A stretch of 64,000 bases of DNA, taken from positions 2,232,001 through 2,296,000 of the forward strand of contig CM024189.1 of assembly GCA_013433145.1 (NCBI GenBank), given 5' to 3'. Under the pieces are notes generated by a model. It was given only the letters and a program-made list of their open reading frames with translations, did no database searches and was not told where the DNA came from. Below, piece by piece: positions 33,319-45,790 of this stretch (position 1 is its first letter; each line of letters opens with the position of its first letter). Source of the stretch: Ascaris suum. Its lineage: Eukaryota > Nematoda > Chromadorea > Rhabditida > Ascarididae. The position numbers and the translations under genes are program-made.

Positions 33319-34392
33319 TTATACTGACATGAGCTTCTGAGCGACGTTTAGTAAGATGCATCGGAAGTCGGCCGTTGAATAACGCGAACACTTTTGTTTT
33401 TCGGGATACATGAGAATCCGAGTAGGTTCAGGAAGATATTCTTCCAAGGTGAAGAGTACTTGATGTTGTTCGGAGTCGATATCGGCAGTTTGCTTGTGGT
33501 GACGAATCCGATAAGTATCGTTACAGAATCGTAATAGATCGGGTCCATTATAACTAGGAGGACGGATTGTACGCAAATCTAACTGAAGTTGACGGCTTAG
33601 CGCATCTTTATTGCCGAACTGAGTGCGTAGTGCTGCGATGAGTGGTCGATAGTTGTCACCCCGTCGTGTGTGTCCTGCGGCGACGTCCTTTGCTTTCTCG
33701 CGGAGATAGCTAGTGAGATGCGCGAGTTTTTCCAAATCGCTCAAAGGGTTGCGATCGACAGTGGCTTCGAACAATTCCCAAAATTCGAACCGTTCGTATT
33801 GTTTGCCGTCGAACATAGGTAGCTGAAGTTTAGGGAGGTGCACGCTGCTTGGAGCGTCACCATTACTTGGCGAAGGTGAGTTGGGGATATTTGGATGAGC
33901 TATTGATTGCTGCGTTTGAGAGGAGCCAGAGGGATTGAGGCCAAGTGGTGGTGTGGTGCATGCCGTGGTGCCGAGGCTGGCAGGCATGTCGCCTAGATCC
34001 TGATCGAGGAACTCCAATTTTTGAATAGTTACGCGAAGTTGATTGAGCATACTTCGGAGACCATCTGGCGCTTCATTCATCTGCTGGAACGCTTGTTGTT
34101 CAGCAAGAACTTGGTCGGGATCGTCGCGTGATGTAAACTTGCGAATAATGACTACCCAGTCATCATAAGGATGAGTCAACTGGGCAAGGTGACCTCCAAG
34201 GAGACGCGAAGTTGTCAAGGCCGAACGTCGGCAATGTTGTATAGATTCAATTTGTGTTGAAATCGGCTGACTGGTGTCAAGGCTGAAAGCGAAGTGGGCT
34301 TCCGTGGCTTGGAGTAAGGGCTCACAATCACGAAGAGCGGGTTGAATTGCGAAGATAATATGCGCACTCTTGAGTGGTGCCGAAGGGGCCAT
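33319..34392 (-). pseudogene. BEL/Pao gag, capsid part
   Basis: ATG at 34392, 357 codons. The second half has the DUF1759 signature typical of Pao-type Gag: LPKLQLPMFDGKQYERFEFW, then LAHLTSYLREKAKDVAAG. The frame ends at an in-frame TAA at 33319. The same frame continues beyond it with a Ser/Asn-rich linker into the zinc-knuckle region, so the TAA is a premature stop and not the natural end. The product would be the structural particle protein. Confidence 0.85.
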
Positions 34393-34473
34393 TGTAAGGG
34401 AGGTGGGGGTAGCACTAGGAATAACGTCGATGGAGTAGAAGGATGCCGAACTCTCAGTACGGGTCGCTCAATG

Positions 34474-34487
34474 CGGCCGATGCACCA
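34474..34487 (-). promoter_or_regulatory. primer-binding site, tRNA-Gly type
   Basis: On the minus strand TGGTGCATCGGCCG lies directly against the 5' LTR. It is complementary to the 3' end expected of a nematode tRNA-Gly (ending CGGCCGATGCACCA), so minus-strand DNA synthesis would have been primed by tRNA-Gly. Confidence 0.8.
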
Positions 34488-34719
34488 TTTTGAGCCGCAC
34501 GACGTGATTCCTCCGCTGTCCCTCCTCGACTGGATGGTCGCTTCGCTTTTATAGGGTCGCTCAAATTCGTCGTTCCCGTCCACATTTGCTCTTAATCTTG
34601 ATGGGGATGTTGTTGGTTTTAGCGCTTTGTAAAGTGTGTTGTGAGAGTGTTCGAAGTCTTAGTCACGTTGTTTTGACTTGCGGCTTTCGTGAAACTGTGC
34701 ATCGAAGATTGCTTCGACA
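34488..34719 (-). repeat. 5' LTR
   Basis: 232 bp, homologous to 26637-26872. It ends CGACA at 34719, immediately followed by the duplication GCGTC. Its inner end abuts the primer-binding site with no gap. The inner terminus reads TTTT on the plus strand, where the other LTR has TGTT, so one terminal base has mutated. Confidence 0.9.
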
Positions 34720-34724
34720 GCGTC
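34720..34724. repeat. target-site duplication, right copy
   Basis: GCGTC directly after the 5' LTR terminus CGACA. Confidence 0.85.
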
Positions 34725-34740
34725 CATGGTAGCACTACAC
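34720..34740 (-). pseudogene. start codon of the disrupted ORF
   Basis: On the minus strand the sequence reads GTAGTGCTACCATGGACGC. It has a good start context (ACCATGG), and the element follows after two bases of codon 3. The coding part is 34727-34720. Confidence 0.4.
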
Positions 34741-37700
34741 CCTCGCTAGTTTTCGTGTTTAGCCCACACCATGTAAAAATCAGCATTTGCTACGTGCTGT
34801 ATTCTCTGAAGGGAACATTCTCCTTACGTGACAGTATCTAATACTATTTTGAATGTCTGGTACCATTTTGTTGTCTTCATCTGGCAGCACCGTTGGAAGA
34901 AAAGGAAAAGATGTGGCAACACCTTTTCTCAATTTTTTAATTGGTGAATTTCCCATAGGTCTTCCCTGCCGATTCTTTGGAAACTTAGGAAGTTCAAACT
35001 TCGAACTAATCCTCTTTCATCTCATTCAACTGAGTTTTTCTAAAACAAAATCGCTCATAAAGGCAGCTCATTTTTCTTTTTCACCCATTTTTTCCCTCCG
35101 TCTTCACCTCGAAATGAAAAACATCATCCTTCAGATGACATCCGCTCAACTCTTGTATTCGTGACTTAATAGCATGTGACGGTCACAGGTATCGGCCTTC
35201 TAGACAAATACTTTAAGCCCTTTTTTTTGGGGGGGGGGGGGGGGGGGGGGAGGAGGTCCGGAGGCCTACACCATACTCCATTGAGCCTGAGATTTCTTAA
35301 TCACCGATGTGATGAGGGTCGCACAAAGTGGCTGCTCCGCGAATCCCTCTGATATGTTGCAGCATTAAACAATTCTGCATTTGAAAAAACGATCCGTGGA
35401 AGCTTGCATGTGGCAGTTGCTTTCCAAAATTTCCATATTATAAGTGCTTTCGGTTACATTTTTTTGCTGCTTTAATTAACTGTTCTTTTTCAAATAGCTA
35501 TGTGAGCACAGATTCGAGCTGAGGATTTTTTTTTTCGTTTATATCACAGGCAAGTGGTAACGCTACAATTATGAAGCCGAATTCAGGTGGTGCTGCTTTC
35601 TCATTAAGATGATTTAAATCCCCTAGAATATCAGAAGCATCTTCTTAATCTCTAAGCGGATATGAGTTCGTATCAACAAGGAAATATTCGCTTATACAAT
35701 CATTGTGCGTTAATGTTCTCGAACATTATAATTGCGCCTTGTTCGATAAACATATTATTTCGTTCGTATGAAAGGGCCACGAAATTTGAATATTATTCTA
35801 CACTTATCATGTATATAGTTTTATCATATCACTTGCACTTATTTTATAGTTGTCTTTTATTAAAGGGTTTTTTTATCGTTTCCCTATTTGTTTTATTCAG
35901 ACAATAACTACATTCAACTTCCTTATAAATAGTATTCATTATTCAGCTATTCAGATATGAAAAATTACTTAAATGATGAATTTTATAGAATAAAGCAGTT
36001 GCAAAAACGATTAACTCAAAAGATCTCGTTCGTTTTCCTTTTGGAGATTCCGAACTTATCGCAGCATAATTCTCGTTAATTTCTCGATGTGTGGTATTTT
36101 CACCATCCACATTCCAATGCCGAAATCAAGGCGAAGGCATCAGTGCTTTCGAGGTGATGTTGAACTCGAATTCGATACCAAGCGATCCTGGTCGATAATT
36201 CTGACTTTGGCAAAAAAATTTTCCGCTATCCAAAAAAAAAAAACCCCCCACAGTATTCTAAAGTGGCAATTGATGGCAATCCTTATTGTTCGTCCGCTTC
36301 ATCAACTTCTAAGTGCAATTTCGAATCTGATGCAGCGAGCAAAACGGCAAAAGTTTTTTTTTTTAGTTTTCTATTCCATTTGATAAAACTAAGACATAAT
36401 AAATTGCACTGGCAAATGGAACATTCAGGACATATTTCCGGGGACGTCAAATTCACATAGCATATTTGTTTTATGGGAATGTTATTTAGCTGGGGTAATG
36501 TTTAGATAGTGAATAACGTTACGCCGAAATAAATCGAATTTTTGCAACACATCATTTGCCAAAGTAAATATGCAACAAAAACATAAGCAAGGATGGCGAT
36601 AGTTCCGATCGTTCCCACGCTCATTTCATTAATGAATCGGAAAAATCCACCAATCTTACGAGTCGTTCAGACCTCGAAAGTGCAACGCTGTGTGTTATGT
36701 TCACTTTAACGTTCTCGCTCTTTGCGTCCTCATTCAGGCTAACATTTTTTGTCCGAAACTACAACGAACGAAAATAGGTCTGTTTATTTCTTTTGTTATG
36801 ACTGCATGTAATGACATTTCCCTTGGGCAGCTAAGCGTACTGCTTTTTGAATTCTCGATAATAGCGTCGAACTTCACCATATAACCATGATCTATCAACG
36901 TATAAGAGCAATTTCAATTTCTACAGACTTTTCTGCATACTATGAACTGAATTTCACGTTTTGCTCATGTTTCGGTTCTTTCTATATCTTTTTTTGCGAC
37001 TTTTTTAAGTGAACACATTTTGGTATGCGAAGTTCCTGGTCTGATTCTCTGAAGTAGGTTAACCTATTGAAGGCGTTGGTATGTACCCAAAAATCGGTTA
37101 AGACCGAATGCACTCCAGAAAGTGTCACTCGGCTATGGACCAGACGCACTCGGTAAAAAAAAACCCATTTCAATTGCAACTGGAAAAAAAATAAAAATCA
37201 GATTTCCGTCGCTTGAAACCGGATGCATGCTCAGTTTTCTAGTACAATTTCGTTCATTTGCTTACCATGACTACTGTCAACCCCGTCCCAAATGGTTGCT
37301 CCTGTATCAGTGAATAAGGACAAAGGACTCTAAAGTATTGTTAACTTTGCAAAACCAATTTTTTATGCACTTGCTCAAGTATGAGTGTAAGCTGAGTTTT
37401 TGATGACGGTATATGCAAGTGGCAGATTTTTTTGAAAAGAAAAGTATTAAGTGCTTTGCATATTTTTTTTATTCATAACAAAGGCAGTCGACTCGATTGA
37501 AGAACTTTAAAAAAATACAAATTATGTCAGTCAATCTTCTACATCTGCTCAGTTGCTTTTACTTATTTGGAAATTCTATAGAAATTTTGAAACCATATGC
37601 GAAAACGCAGGCTGATTTCGATGTAGTTCTATTCAAACGTTCACACCCCTAGCCAACCCATTAAAAAAAGTAACTTCAGCCCAACACTTCGCTTTCCTCG

Positions 37701-38150
37701 TCTTCGCCTCATCAAACAATGATATCGCTATCAGCTTGAGCGCAAGCTAAGGACAAGTGGAGAGGTGTCTAGAGAAATGCTTTTATGCTTGGACGCATAA
37801 TAAGTGCTTTTACTCCATCGTTACCTGATTTGTCACTTTCATATCTTATCGGTGAACAGCAAAACGTACAGAACAACGCTTCAAGATTTTAATTCACTTT
37901 AAATTTTTAGATTCTGATTCGAAATTATAATTCAAATTTTAGTCGGAAAGATTTCCTTTAGAAAATTTTCCTGTAACCAGACTAGTGCGAAACGCGCGTA
38001 AATTTTTTTTTTTTTTTGCCTTTTCAAAAAGCTATAACCCCATCGGAGTTAATGGGTCATTGTGAAACATAGTAAAGAGATCATCTCGTTATGCATATTA
38101 TCCATCGAATTTCATTACTCTGGTGTCAGTGGTCAGTTAGTTGAAATTAT
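34741..38150. other. no confident gene
   Basis: AT-rich with several short frames on both strands. A 103-codon plus frame at 34853-35164 has no splice or poly(A) support. A 22-nt poly-G run is listed separately. Confidence 0.35.
35221..35250. repeat. T8-G22 homopolymer block
   Basis: Eight T followed by about 22 G, then aggagg. Such a run can form a G-quadruplex on the plus strand and is prone to length error in assembly. Confidence 0.85.
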
Positions 38151-38206
38151 GGGACAGAGAGGGAGAGAGAAAGAGAGAGAGAGAGGGAGGAAGGGAGGGA
38201 GAGAGA
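38151..38206. repeat. purine GA tract
   Basis: Continuous (GA)n/(GGGA)n purine run with no pyrimidine except one C. A simple-sequence repeat. Confidence 0.9.
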
Positions 38207-38221
38207 TAAACGCACACAAAT

Positions 38222-38700
38222 TCATACGCAGCCGACATGACCTAGCCGTAGTGTGTGAAATAAATTTGCATGGCGAAAGGCAGATGGGAATCTTGCTAAC
38301 TGCAAAGTAAGCCTGCAGAAGTGTTTGAAGAAGCGCTCACAGCCCGTTCGTCTGTCGCACAATAGAAAAAGTTTTGAATGCCTGTGCTTGCCTGTTCGGA
38401 TCATGAATGGGCAACCGCCACTCTGGATAGATTTGTGCAAGGTGGAGCACCGGCCATAGATTAAAGGGAATAGTGCACCCGGCAAGGTAAGTCGAAGAAA
38501 GTCAAGAGCGTGCAAGCAGATTAAACGATTGCCCAGCATGAGGCAGAATCCGGTGGATATAAACGGAGTTGATGTGCCCATGTGTTTATCCCAACTGCTT
38601 GATTGTTCCCAAGGCGGAGCGGGCCTAAGTATGGCCGTTGGAATGTATGACGAGGCTTGGACGAGTAAACGAGCTAACGGGAGCTGATCCTAACATTTGA
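38222..38700 (-). other. GC-elevated segment, possible transposon remnant
   Basis: Base composition differs sharply from its flanks. The minus strand is open for 119 codons (38222-38581), and plus-strand frames are also open. A strong plus-strand donor, CAAG|GTAAGTCG, occurs near 38485. No recognised protein motif. A relic of a dispersed element is the simplest reading. Confidence 0.2.
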
Positions 38701-39070
38701 ATGTGAATTTCGTCATTTCAGCAAACGGCAAACTGGCGCAGCAAAAGATTGAAACTTTTCTGAACGAGCACTCTTGTGGAAAGACTCTTCGAAGAGATGA
38801 AATTTATATCCCGTAAACATGTAAATTCCACAAGTTATAAATGAGACTCAAAAAATAATGTACTGAAATCGGTGAAGTTTTGAGTTCTGTAGGATTTTAT
38901 ATTCTCAATTCGATGACTGCAAATATACCAACTCGTTATTCAATTTTTTGCTGTCAAAAATGGTTGCTCGCAGACGCAAATTTCAAATATTGAAAAAAAT
39001 TTTATCAAATTCAAATATTGAGAATTCAAAAAAGCTTAAAAACGGCGCAACAACGCATGTCCGTTTCTGC

Positions 39071-39097
39071 AAATAAATAAATAAATAAATAAATAAA
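39071..39097. repeat. (AAAT)n microsatellite
   Basis: Near-perfect AAAT repeat of about seven units. Confidence 0.95.
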
Positions 39098-39889
39098 CAA
39101 AAATTAATGATATGCGAATTAGGCTGGAAATGATGATGCATAAAATTTAATAAAAAACTGAACGTGAAAGAAGATGCAAATAGGAGCCAGATACTTCAAA
39201 AATCTATAAATGTAATATACAAAAGATTCATGTGGCTGGTTAGGCGATGTTATAGAGAAGTTTTTCATGTGTTTTTAAATTTACTGACCAGGCGCATTTG
39301 TGAATCTGTTGTACCTATAGAAATTATTACATGCTTCTCCGTCGGTGTTGCCCTTTAATGATAATTCCAAATCTCATAAATGGTAAATTTATTGCTGTCG
39401 AGCGCCCCTTTGATTCGCGACTATAAGACTGATATCGAGAGTGAAAAATCATGTCTCATATATTGGAAATTGGAGCTGCGTGGTTGAACACAGCTATTTT
39501 GATATATGTCCATACATTATACGGCTATAGAATAAAAAGACTAGCTTATGTGTGTTCGAAAAAGGAACTTAAGAGCACGTTGCCGAGCAACGCATGAGCT
39601 TTTTTTAGGCCTCGAATCGCATTATTTTTCGCAAGCTAGTGATCTCTCCGAAGGTTGTGAAGGGACAAGAAAGTTGGGATTGTCTAATACCATTGTTTTT
39701 GCTACATCCGAGATTTTATAACGCGATGAGATGCAGTTGCTGAGAGCCCATTTTACCAGTATACTTTTACACGTTTTAAAGTGTGTGTCTGAATAAAAAA
39801 CTCAGACGTGGTTGAGTATGTTTGACAGTTTTCAACTTTTAAACTGGCATATTCTTTGGAAAACAACAACTTTCTCAAACAGATATAGA

Positions 39890-40720
39890 TTGGTCAGGGA
39901 TTCCTGGAGCCTTAATTTCCATCAATCGTAATATATTGATCTGTAATGCCTCTTTAGATTTCGGACAGCTTCATTTAGATCGTCTCATCCGATCGACTAA
40001 TACATCACAATTGGATATTCATAGCAGAAAATGTCAGTTCTCACATATTCGCTTAAAGCATCATTGTCTACGAGAAATTCGATAATTTGATTCCTATTGC
40101 CACTTCCAGCCATGATTTGGAAGTGTTCACTGAAGATTTTTGCAATGGATCACCCATTGTGCATAGTCGACAATTAGAGTGTTTAAAATCGCTATCTGCA
40201 TTCTACCTGAAGGTCAGTATCATTCCATTGAACGGTATAAAAAGGCTTACATCATAGGATACTGTTCTGTTCTCAGATATTGTTTTCCGGTTTGCTGAAG
40301 CTCTTCAAGTCGTATATAGACATATTGGAAAATGTGCAGATAGTTTCATAAGGATAGCATATCGGACCGTTTTCCCGTGCCCATATAGCCCGAACTAGGA
40401 AACTCATCTAGGCTTTAAGTTGAGTCTCATTTTGTTTTTTCAAATTGCTAAGGGTTATTCCGAAAGTGCATCTGATTCGATATTCTCTTGTTCCGATCCA
40501 TGGAATTTATCATGAGCCCATAACTTTCAGTTGCTCCCGCTAGTGTCAACCTTGAATTTAGTTCCTTATTCCTTTCGTTTCGTTAGAGCGTGTAGTGAAC
40601 ATTCAGTTGATGTTGCCACAGCAGCCAGTATTTTTCCATTCAGTAGACTCTTTAAGCATCCCGGTCTCGCGAAAATCCATGGAACTATGCATAAGTGGAA
40701 CCTACTTTTAATCAACTGAT
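39890..40720 (+). mobile_element. LINE 3' fragment (reverse transcriptase thumb and C-terminus), decayed
   Basis: Broken plus-strand frames keep diagnostic pieces of a non-LTR retrotransposon ORF2. LHLDRLIRSTNTSQLDI with KCQF after it is the l..D...l..W....L.....KC segment. VLRYCFPVC and DSFIRIAYRTVFP match the Y-s-P-v-w and Q..F.R..y...fP motifs before the C-terminus. FVRACSEHSVDVATAASIF matches the final R..WN.LP...v.a.s...F block. Stops and frameshifts show it is dead. The 3' end, about 40430-40560, is about 75% similar by eye to 47250-47350. Confidence 0.7.
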
Positions 40721-43700
40721 CAAAAGGTCCAATAGTTACTTCTCGATTGTTCAATCTTGCTTCTATAGTCCAATCATATTTGTTATTCGTTGGTAGTTTT
40801 TAAAGAACGTTGTTCAAGTGAATCCAATTCAAAAGCGCCTAACATAACAAATCGTTCGATATATTTCTTCCTACATAAAATGTTCTGAGGAAATTATGAG
40901 GAATGTACTATGTGTCGTACATTTCTCGGTTGTTGCCATCCCACTTATCGACAGCTGCTTAAACGTAGAAAACGTAGTAGCAGGAAGCTTCGAAGATGCT
41001 GTTCTTAAGCTACGAAGGCAAAGGGAAAGTTATGAAGAGGCCTGGTTTGATAGGTTTGCTTGCATCTAACAATAAAGCAACGAGTAAAAATTGTGATCAC
41101 AGAGCTTAACTAGCGAGAAAATATTAAGGACAACCTTTTATGCGTGAAACTTTGTAACGCTTCAGCGGTTGCTTTTTTAGATTTATGCAGTAAACAATAA
41201 TGAATGGATCGTTCTTTGACACAATTTTGCAGCACTTGTTCATGTGGAAAATTTCGCACGTGATTTTTTATCGCTCACTGCTCCAACACTCATATTTATG
41301 AATCATGAATGGCCATTGCTTTTCAAAACGAACGAAAGGCGGTGCTCGTACACTCGAAATGGTATTGGACGGATGGGACGAGCGTTTAGCAAGGAAAATT
41401 ACATGTATTCATCAACCTGCGCTTTCGAAGCGAGCATGCTCCATTTCATTAGAGAGTACGAACGCTTCTCTTGATGAGAAGCGATTCCGTATAGGTAGCA
41501 CAATTTTCTAATCATTTGGAAACCACAAACAGGAGGCGCGTCCTTAAAGTGTCTTCACTTTTTACTTTTTTATATATGGTATTGTAAAGAAACGAAGATC
41601 GAAGCAGTCATTAGACTTCTCGCCTCAGCTTCTTCTCCAACCTCATGGCAGCCTATAGGGCTCCGACTTTTTCTCATCTGCCGCCTAATGAACTTTTTTT
41701 CTGAAGAGAAATCATTGCACATTTATATGAATCTTTAGCCGATTTTGTTTATTCGAATATAATGTAAAAGTTTTGGTATTTATTAAGATGAGTGAAATCC
41801 ATCAATAAAAATAGACGAATAAAAAAACCACTAAAAATGATAGCCATTGAGATCAAGAACACAGCATTACTAAATATTCAGCGCACTGAAAGATTTGTTG
41901 AGAAATGAGGTTGTAACTGCGTTGCGTTGCGTTGAGCGATTGCATTCTCTTCTATATAATGCTTGCGAGAGAATGATTGTTGATTGTTCGAGTTGGTAAA
42001 GTGCTTAAATATGCATGCATTAATCGCTTTTTCTCGAATGCTCTGTCCTTGTAAAATTATCTGTTTGAGCGATATACCGATATATTCCGTCATAGTAGAT
42101 ATGCTTTCACATTCTTTTGATGAATGCCCAAATTCGTTGCTTTTTGCCTCATGATCATTCACACTTGCAGTGTTTTCAGCAATATTTTACGTTTATAAGA
42201 AGTTTGTATCCGTCCAACGAGATCCACCTGCATTTCCTATTACGTTTGATGTTCGAAAGAAAGGACTGAAACGAAAATGGCAATTGTAATTGAGTTTTTT
42301 GTTAGACTAAACTAAAAGAGTTACGACGCGTAGCAGTGCAAATCACAAGACGACTTATAAGCGATCCCACCAAAACTCTAAGTTTGTTACTTCCGAATGC
42401 AATTTTTCGGCTCCCATCTCCGTTCCTTTTCCTGCTACCCAAAAGACAGTTTTTTCTCCAAGATGGTGATCGGACACTTGATAAGAAATAATGTGGTGGA
42501 GTGAAGTAACTCAACTGCACCTTTCTCTCAGTTTCAACGGCATCGAGGTATTCGATTCATAACTCGACGAATGATAGGCTGCATTTTTCAACACCTTAAA
42601 GATTGTGCCGTAAATGTTTTAATTAAAAAATAGGGTTCAAGGACGCCATTCAATGACTATAATAATCCGATGTGTGCTATGTACCTCATTTAGCTCTTGA
42701 CATTCTCGATGTTCCAATGTTCACCTACAATAAATCCATAGATTAACAGGTCATTTTCTAGCTGGCGATGCATGCCATTATATATTTGGAATAAAGCCTG
42801 AAAGAACACAGGCAAGCATCAACGTTGATGCAGTAAAAGCACAGTTGCTTAGTAGATTCCAGTTAAACGCACTTGCTGAGCACCTAGTCGAACCAATGTA
42901 GTGAGCAATAGTTGATTAATATAGTGACAAATATTGCCACTCTGTGAACAAGCTGGCATTCAGCGATACGCATCAACTCGTTGTCTGATTAGCAACGCAA
43001 ACTGTTGTAGCTGTATGTGGTCACTTCCCTCAGAACGAAAATTTTCACTTCACTTTAAACGCTCTCTCAATGCTTAATTTCCTCAAATATTTCAGCTGTT
43101 TATTTTCGCAGTAATTTTCAATGCTGAGAAAGTTCAATAATCTCGAAAAAATTACATATCACTTCTTCAGCCTCTGAAAGTTTCCTCAAAGGTGGCGTTA
43201 TTGGAAAGTGACGGGCAGTTATAGGCATTACATTTTTCATTTGGCATTATTTCGCCTCTTCTTCTCTCTGATGTCTTTTTAGTTTCCACGTGAAGGGGAT
43301 TTAAACCAAAAACTCCTCTCATCCTCACTCACTCGATGGAAAAGCTTTGGACATACAGCATTTCGCATTGGTTCTTTGATGCCTTTTCTTACATATGCAG
43401 CGGGCACAGATGTAAGGATCAGAACGTTCGTTTCCTTAAGTGAGTCCCTTTGTCTTTGTTTTTTGTTCGACGAGACTCACCTAAAAACAAAATGCGTTTA
43501 TCCTCACATTACTGTTTATCGGTGAAAAATCATTTTTTGGGCGCATTAAAATCAATGAAACTCACCGCTTCATCTCGAATGACAGACGCTATATGCCAAA
43601 AATGTCAATTCGTTGGCTTTTTCATTGTTTTTTTTTGGCCTTCTTAAGAAGTGCGGTTCTTTTAATTGCCGCTAACCTCAACGGCGCATCGGCTAACTGA

Positions 43701-44820
43701 GGTTGACGTGCTTCAGCTCATCGCTGCCTTCCTTTAATGTTTAAGGTCTCCAGACGTCCGCTTATATCTAAAACTTTTTTGAATGCTTATGTTCAGTAGT
43801 TTCATACTATATTGTTGGCATAGTTGTGGATGGCGACCGAGTGGCCAAGAAAGTAGTGATTAGACGATGCGAGGCGATAGTTAGTGTTTTTGTTCGGATT
43901 GTATCCGCATAGGATTTTCTGGATGTCGTAATAAATCTGCAAATTCGTAGTGTGCCACGAAAATGTTTTTGCTTTGAAGCCTTTTACGATGATATTAAAA
44001 GGTTCGATCACAGATACTATCTCGATTTTATTTATTAAACGAGCAGAATTTCGAAGCTGCTGCTCTATTCAGTAAAGCGCCGTTCTTCTGAGAGCGTTGT
44101 GGTAGCATAAATATATGTTTTTCCACATATCATTCAGTTTTCTCAACCGTGAATAAAATATGGCATCTCTATTGATAACTTCGGATTTAAGCCATATTTC
44201 TCCTAATACGTCAATGTTTACAACAATGTTCACATGTGATTTATTATTTTTTCGAATTGAGTTTATGATTTTATATTTCATCAGGCAAAAAAAAAAACAT
44301 TAACTAAATGCTCTTCAATCTGAAACGAATTGCCAACCTGGCTCTCATTATATCGGCAGTGAACAAGGAGAAAAGAGAAAAGATGACTGCAATACTGCAC
44401 TCAAAACTCATAATCGACTAGAAATATTTCTCTACTGCTTTGGAAGCAACACACTGTTTCATTGTAATATTTAATTTTCACAAAAATTAGTGAATAGATC
44501 CTCAGAATAGAATGTTCCGCCAAATGCAACTTCCGTCGAATTATTCCATTCTTGCAGCATATGAAATAATTAACGCATTTTTGCTCTAAACTTACAACAT
44601 CCTGAATGCGATAAACAGAACCATCCAAACGTCCTTCGAGAGATCACTGTTTATTCATTATCGGTCATTTGCCGAAAAAATGTCGCTTCCAGATATTGAG
44701 GATGCAACGTTACCGGTCATTATTTGCCACTTACCTTTAAAGAAGCACTGTTTATTACTAAGTGCCATCGGAAGTAAGCTTCTTCAGTACTCATAGTTCG
44801 GAGAACTATGCGCTACACTG
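40721..44820. other. no confident gene
   Basis: AT-rich. Protein-like but unsupported frames occur on the plus strand at about 41340-41490 (ends at a donor-like GGTAGC) and on the minus strand at 43802-44011 and 44069-44281. No splice-paired exons or known motifs found. Confidence 0.3.
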
Positions 44821-44829
44821 TGAATGCTA

Positions 44830-45790
44830 TATTACATGATGTTTGCAAATAATTACTTCTAACGGATGTTCAACATAGAAGTGGATGAAAGAGGAAGTGG
44901 ATGAAACGGCAGTTCGGACGAATGGCTCGATATACTTTCAAGAAGTGATGTACCACAGAGTGTGACTTGTACCTCAGCTCTCCTGATTTGTAGAGGATCG
45001 AGTACTAAACGGCCGGAATAGGATGATCGTCCATTTGTTCATAATTTCCTTCAGGCCATCGGTTTCGTGAATTCAAATAATATCAATCTGCAAATTCACA
45101 TTACTTGTGCTCTTCATTGATGTTAGCTGTGTTATTTTGTCTTTAACAGTGGTGTATAACTCTGAGAAAATGGTCGAAAATTTGGTTAAAATTTCTTGAG
45201 GCTCTTCTTATTGAATGTCATCGCTATATCCTGAAATGTTCATACTTTTAAAATGAACAGTTTGGACTGTCGCCATTCTGATGGGATATCCGATTGCTCA
45301 TTGATGGTAAAGAGTGGTGAAACATGATCTTGTTGCTGAAAGCTTAAATGATGCTCCCTCACGAAGAGGAGGTTTCTTTTTTATGTTCCTACGGTGTTTG
45401 GATTTCAAATTGTCCTTCAGGACGGCCTTTTCTGATATGTATGTATGCCGCCTATCTGCTTGTTGTAGTTTTAGAATTGCTTAATCGCATTTGCATCTCT
45501 TTGAGATTATATATTATTTGGCTAGTATATTGATCTATTTCTGCGGCTGAGCTGGGTTCATTTCCCGGGTTCAGCTTGGTAGTTTCTTTCTTAAGCATAT
45601 CCCTGGACTGAAAAAAAAACTGTCTTTTCCTTTCCTTCCCACGCCCTTCTCCATAAAACTTATTCACCATTTTCATTTCTAAAGTTTTTTAATCCTGCTT
45701 GTCGAGGAGGGTCGTAATCTCCTATTCGACTGCGATTCTACCAATAGCTCATTTGGCTGCGTCGCGGTGCTGTTGTTCGTACCCATGTTA
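44830..45790 (-). pseudogene. decayed coding region, unknown family
   Basis: Consecutive minus-strand pieces all look like protein, but stops or frame changes break them. They are MGTNNSTATQPNELL (start about 45785), SRDMLKKETTKLNPGNEPSS (after acceptor TTTTTTTTTCAG at about 45610, to TAG 45454-45452), KAVLKDNLKSKHRRNIKKKP, a QEILTKFSTIFSELYTTV helix, and VQVTLCGTSLLESISS. All are Ser/Thr/Lys-rich and hydrophilic. The density of such pieces on one strand over about 950 bp is best explained by a dead gene or transposon ORF. A real multi-exon gene is the alternative. Confidence 0.45.

Larger units (their letters stand above)
26637..34719 (-). mobile_element. BEL/Pao LTR retrotransposon with env-like gene, inactivated
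   Basis: An 8083-bp element on the minus strand, flanked by the 5-bp duplication GCGTC. Order on its coding strand: 5' LTR, primer-binding site, gag (DUF1759-like), zinc knuckles, aspartic protease, reverse transcriptase, peptidase-A17-like region with RNase H, zinc-finger integrase, env-like gene with a transmembrane anchor, 3' LTR. This order, with RT-RNH before integrase and a D-Q-G-S protease, fits BEL/Pao, the family that in nematodes includes the Cer and Tas elements with acquired env genes. The LTRs differ at about 16 positions plus three indels by eye, so the insertion is not recent. Several stops and frameshifts break gag and pol. Confidence 0.92.
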
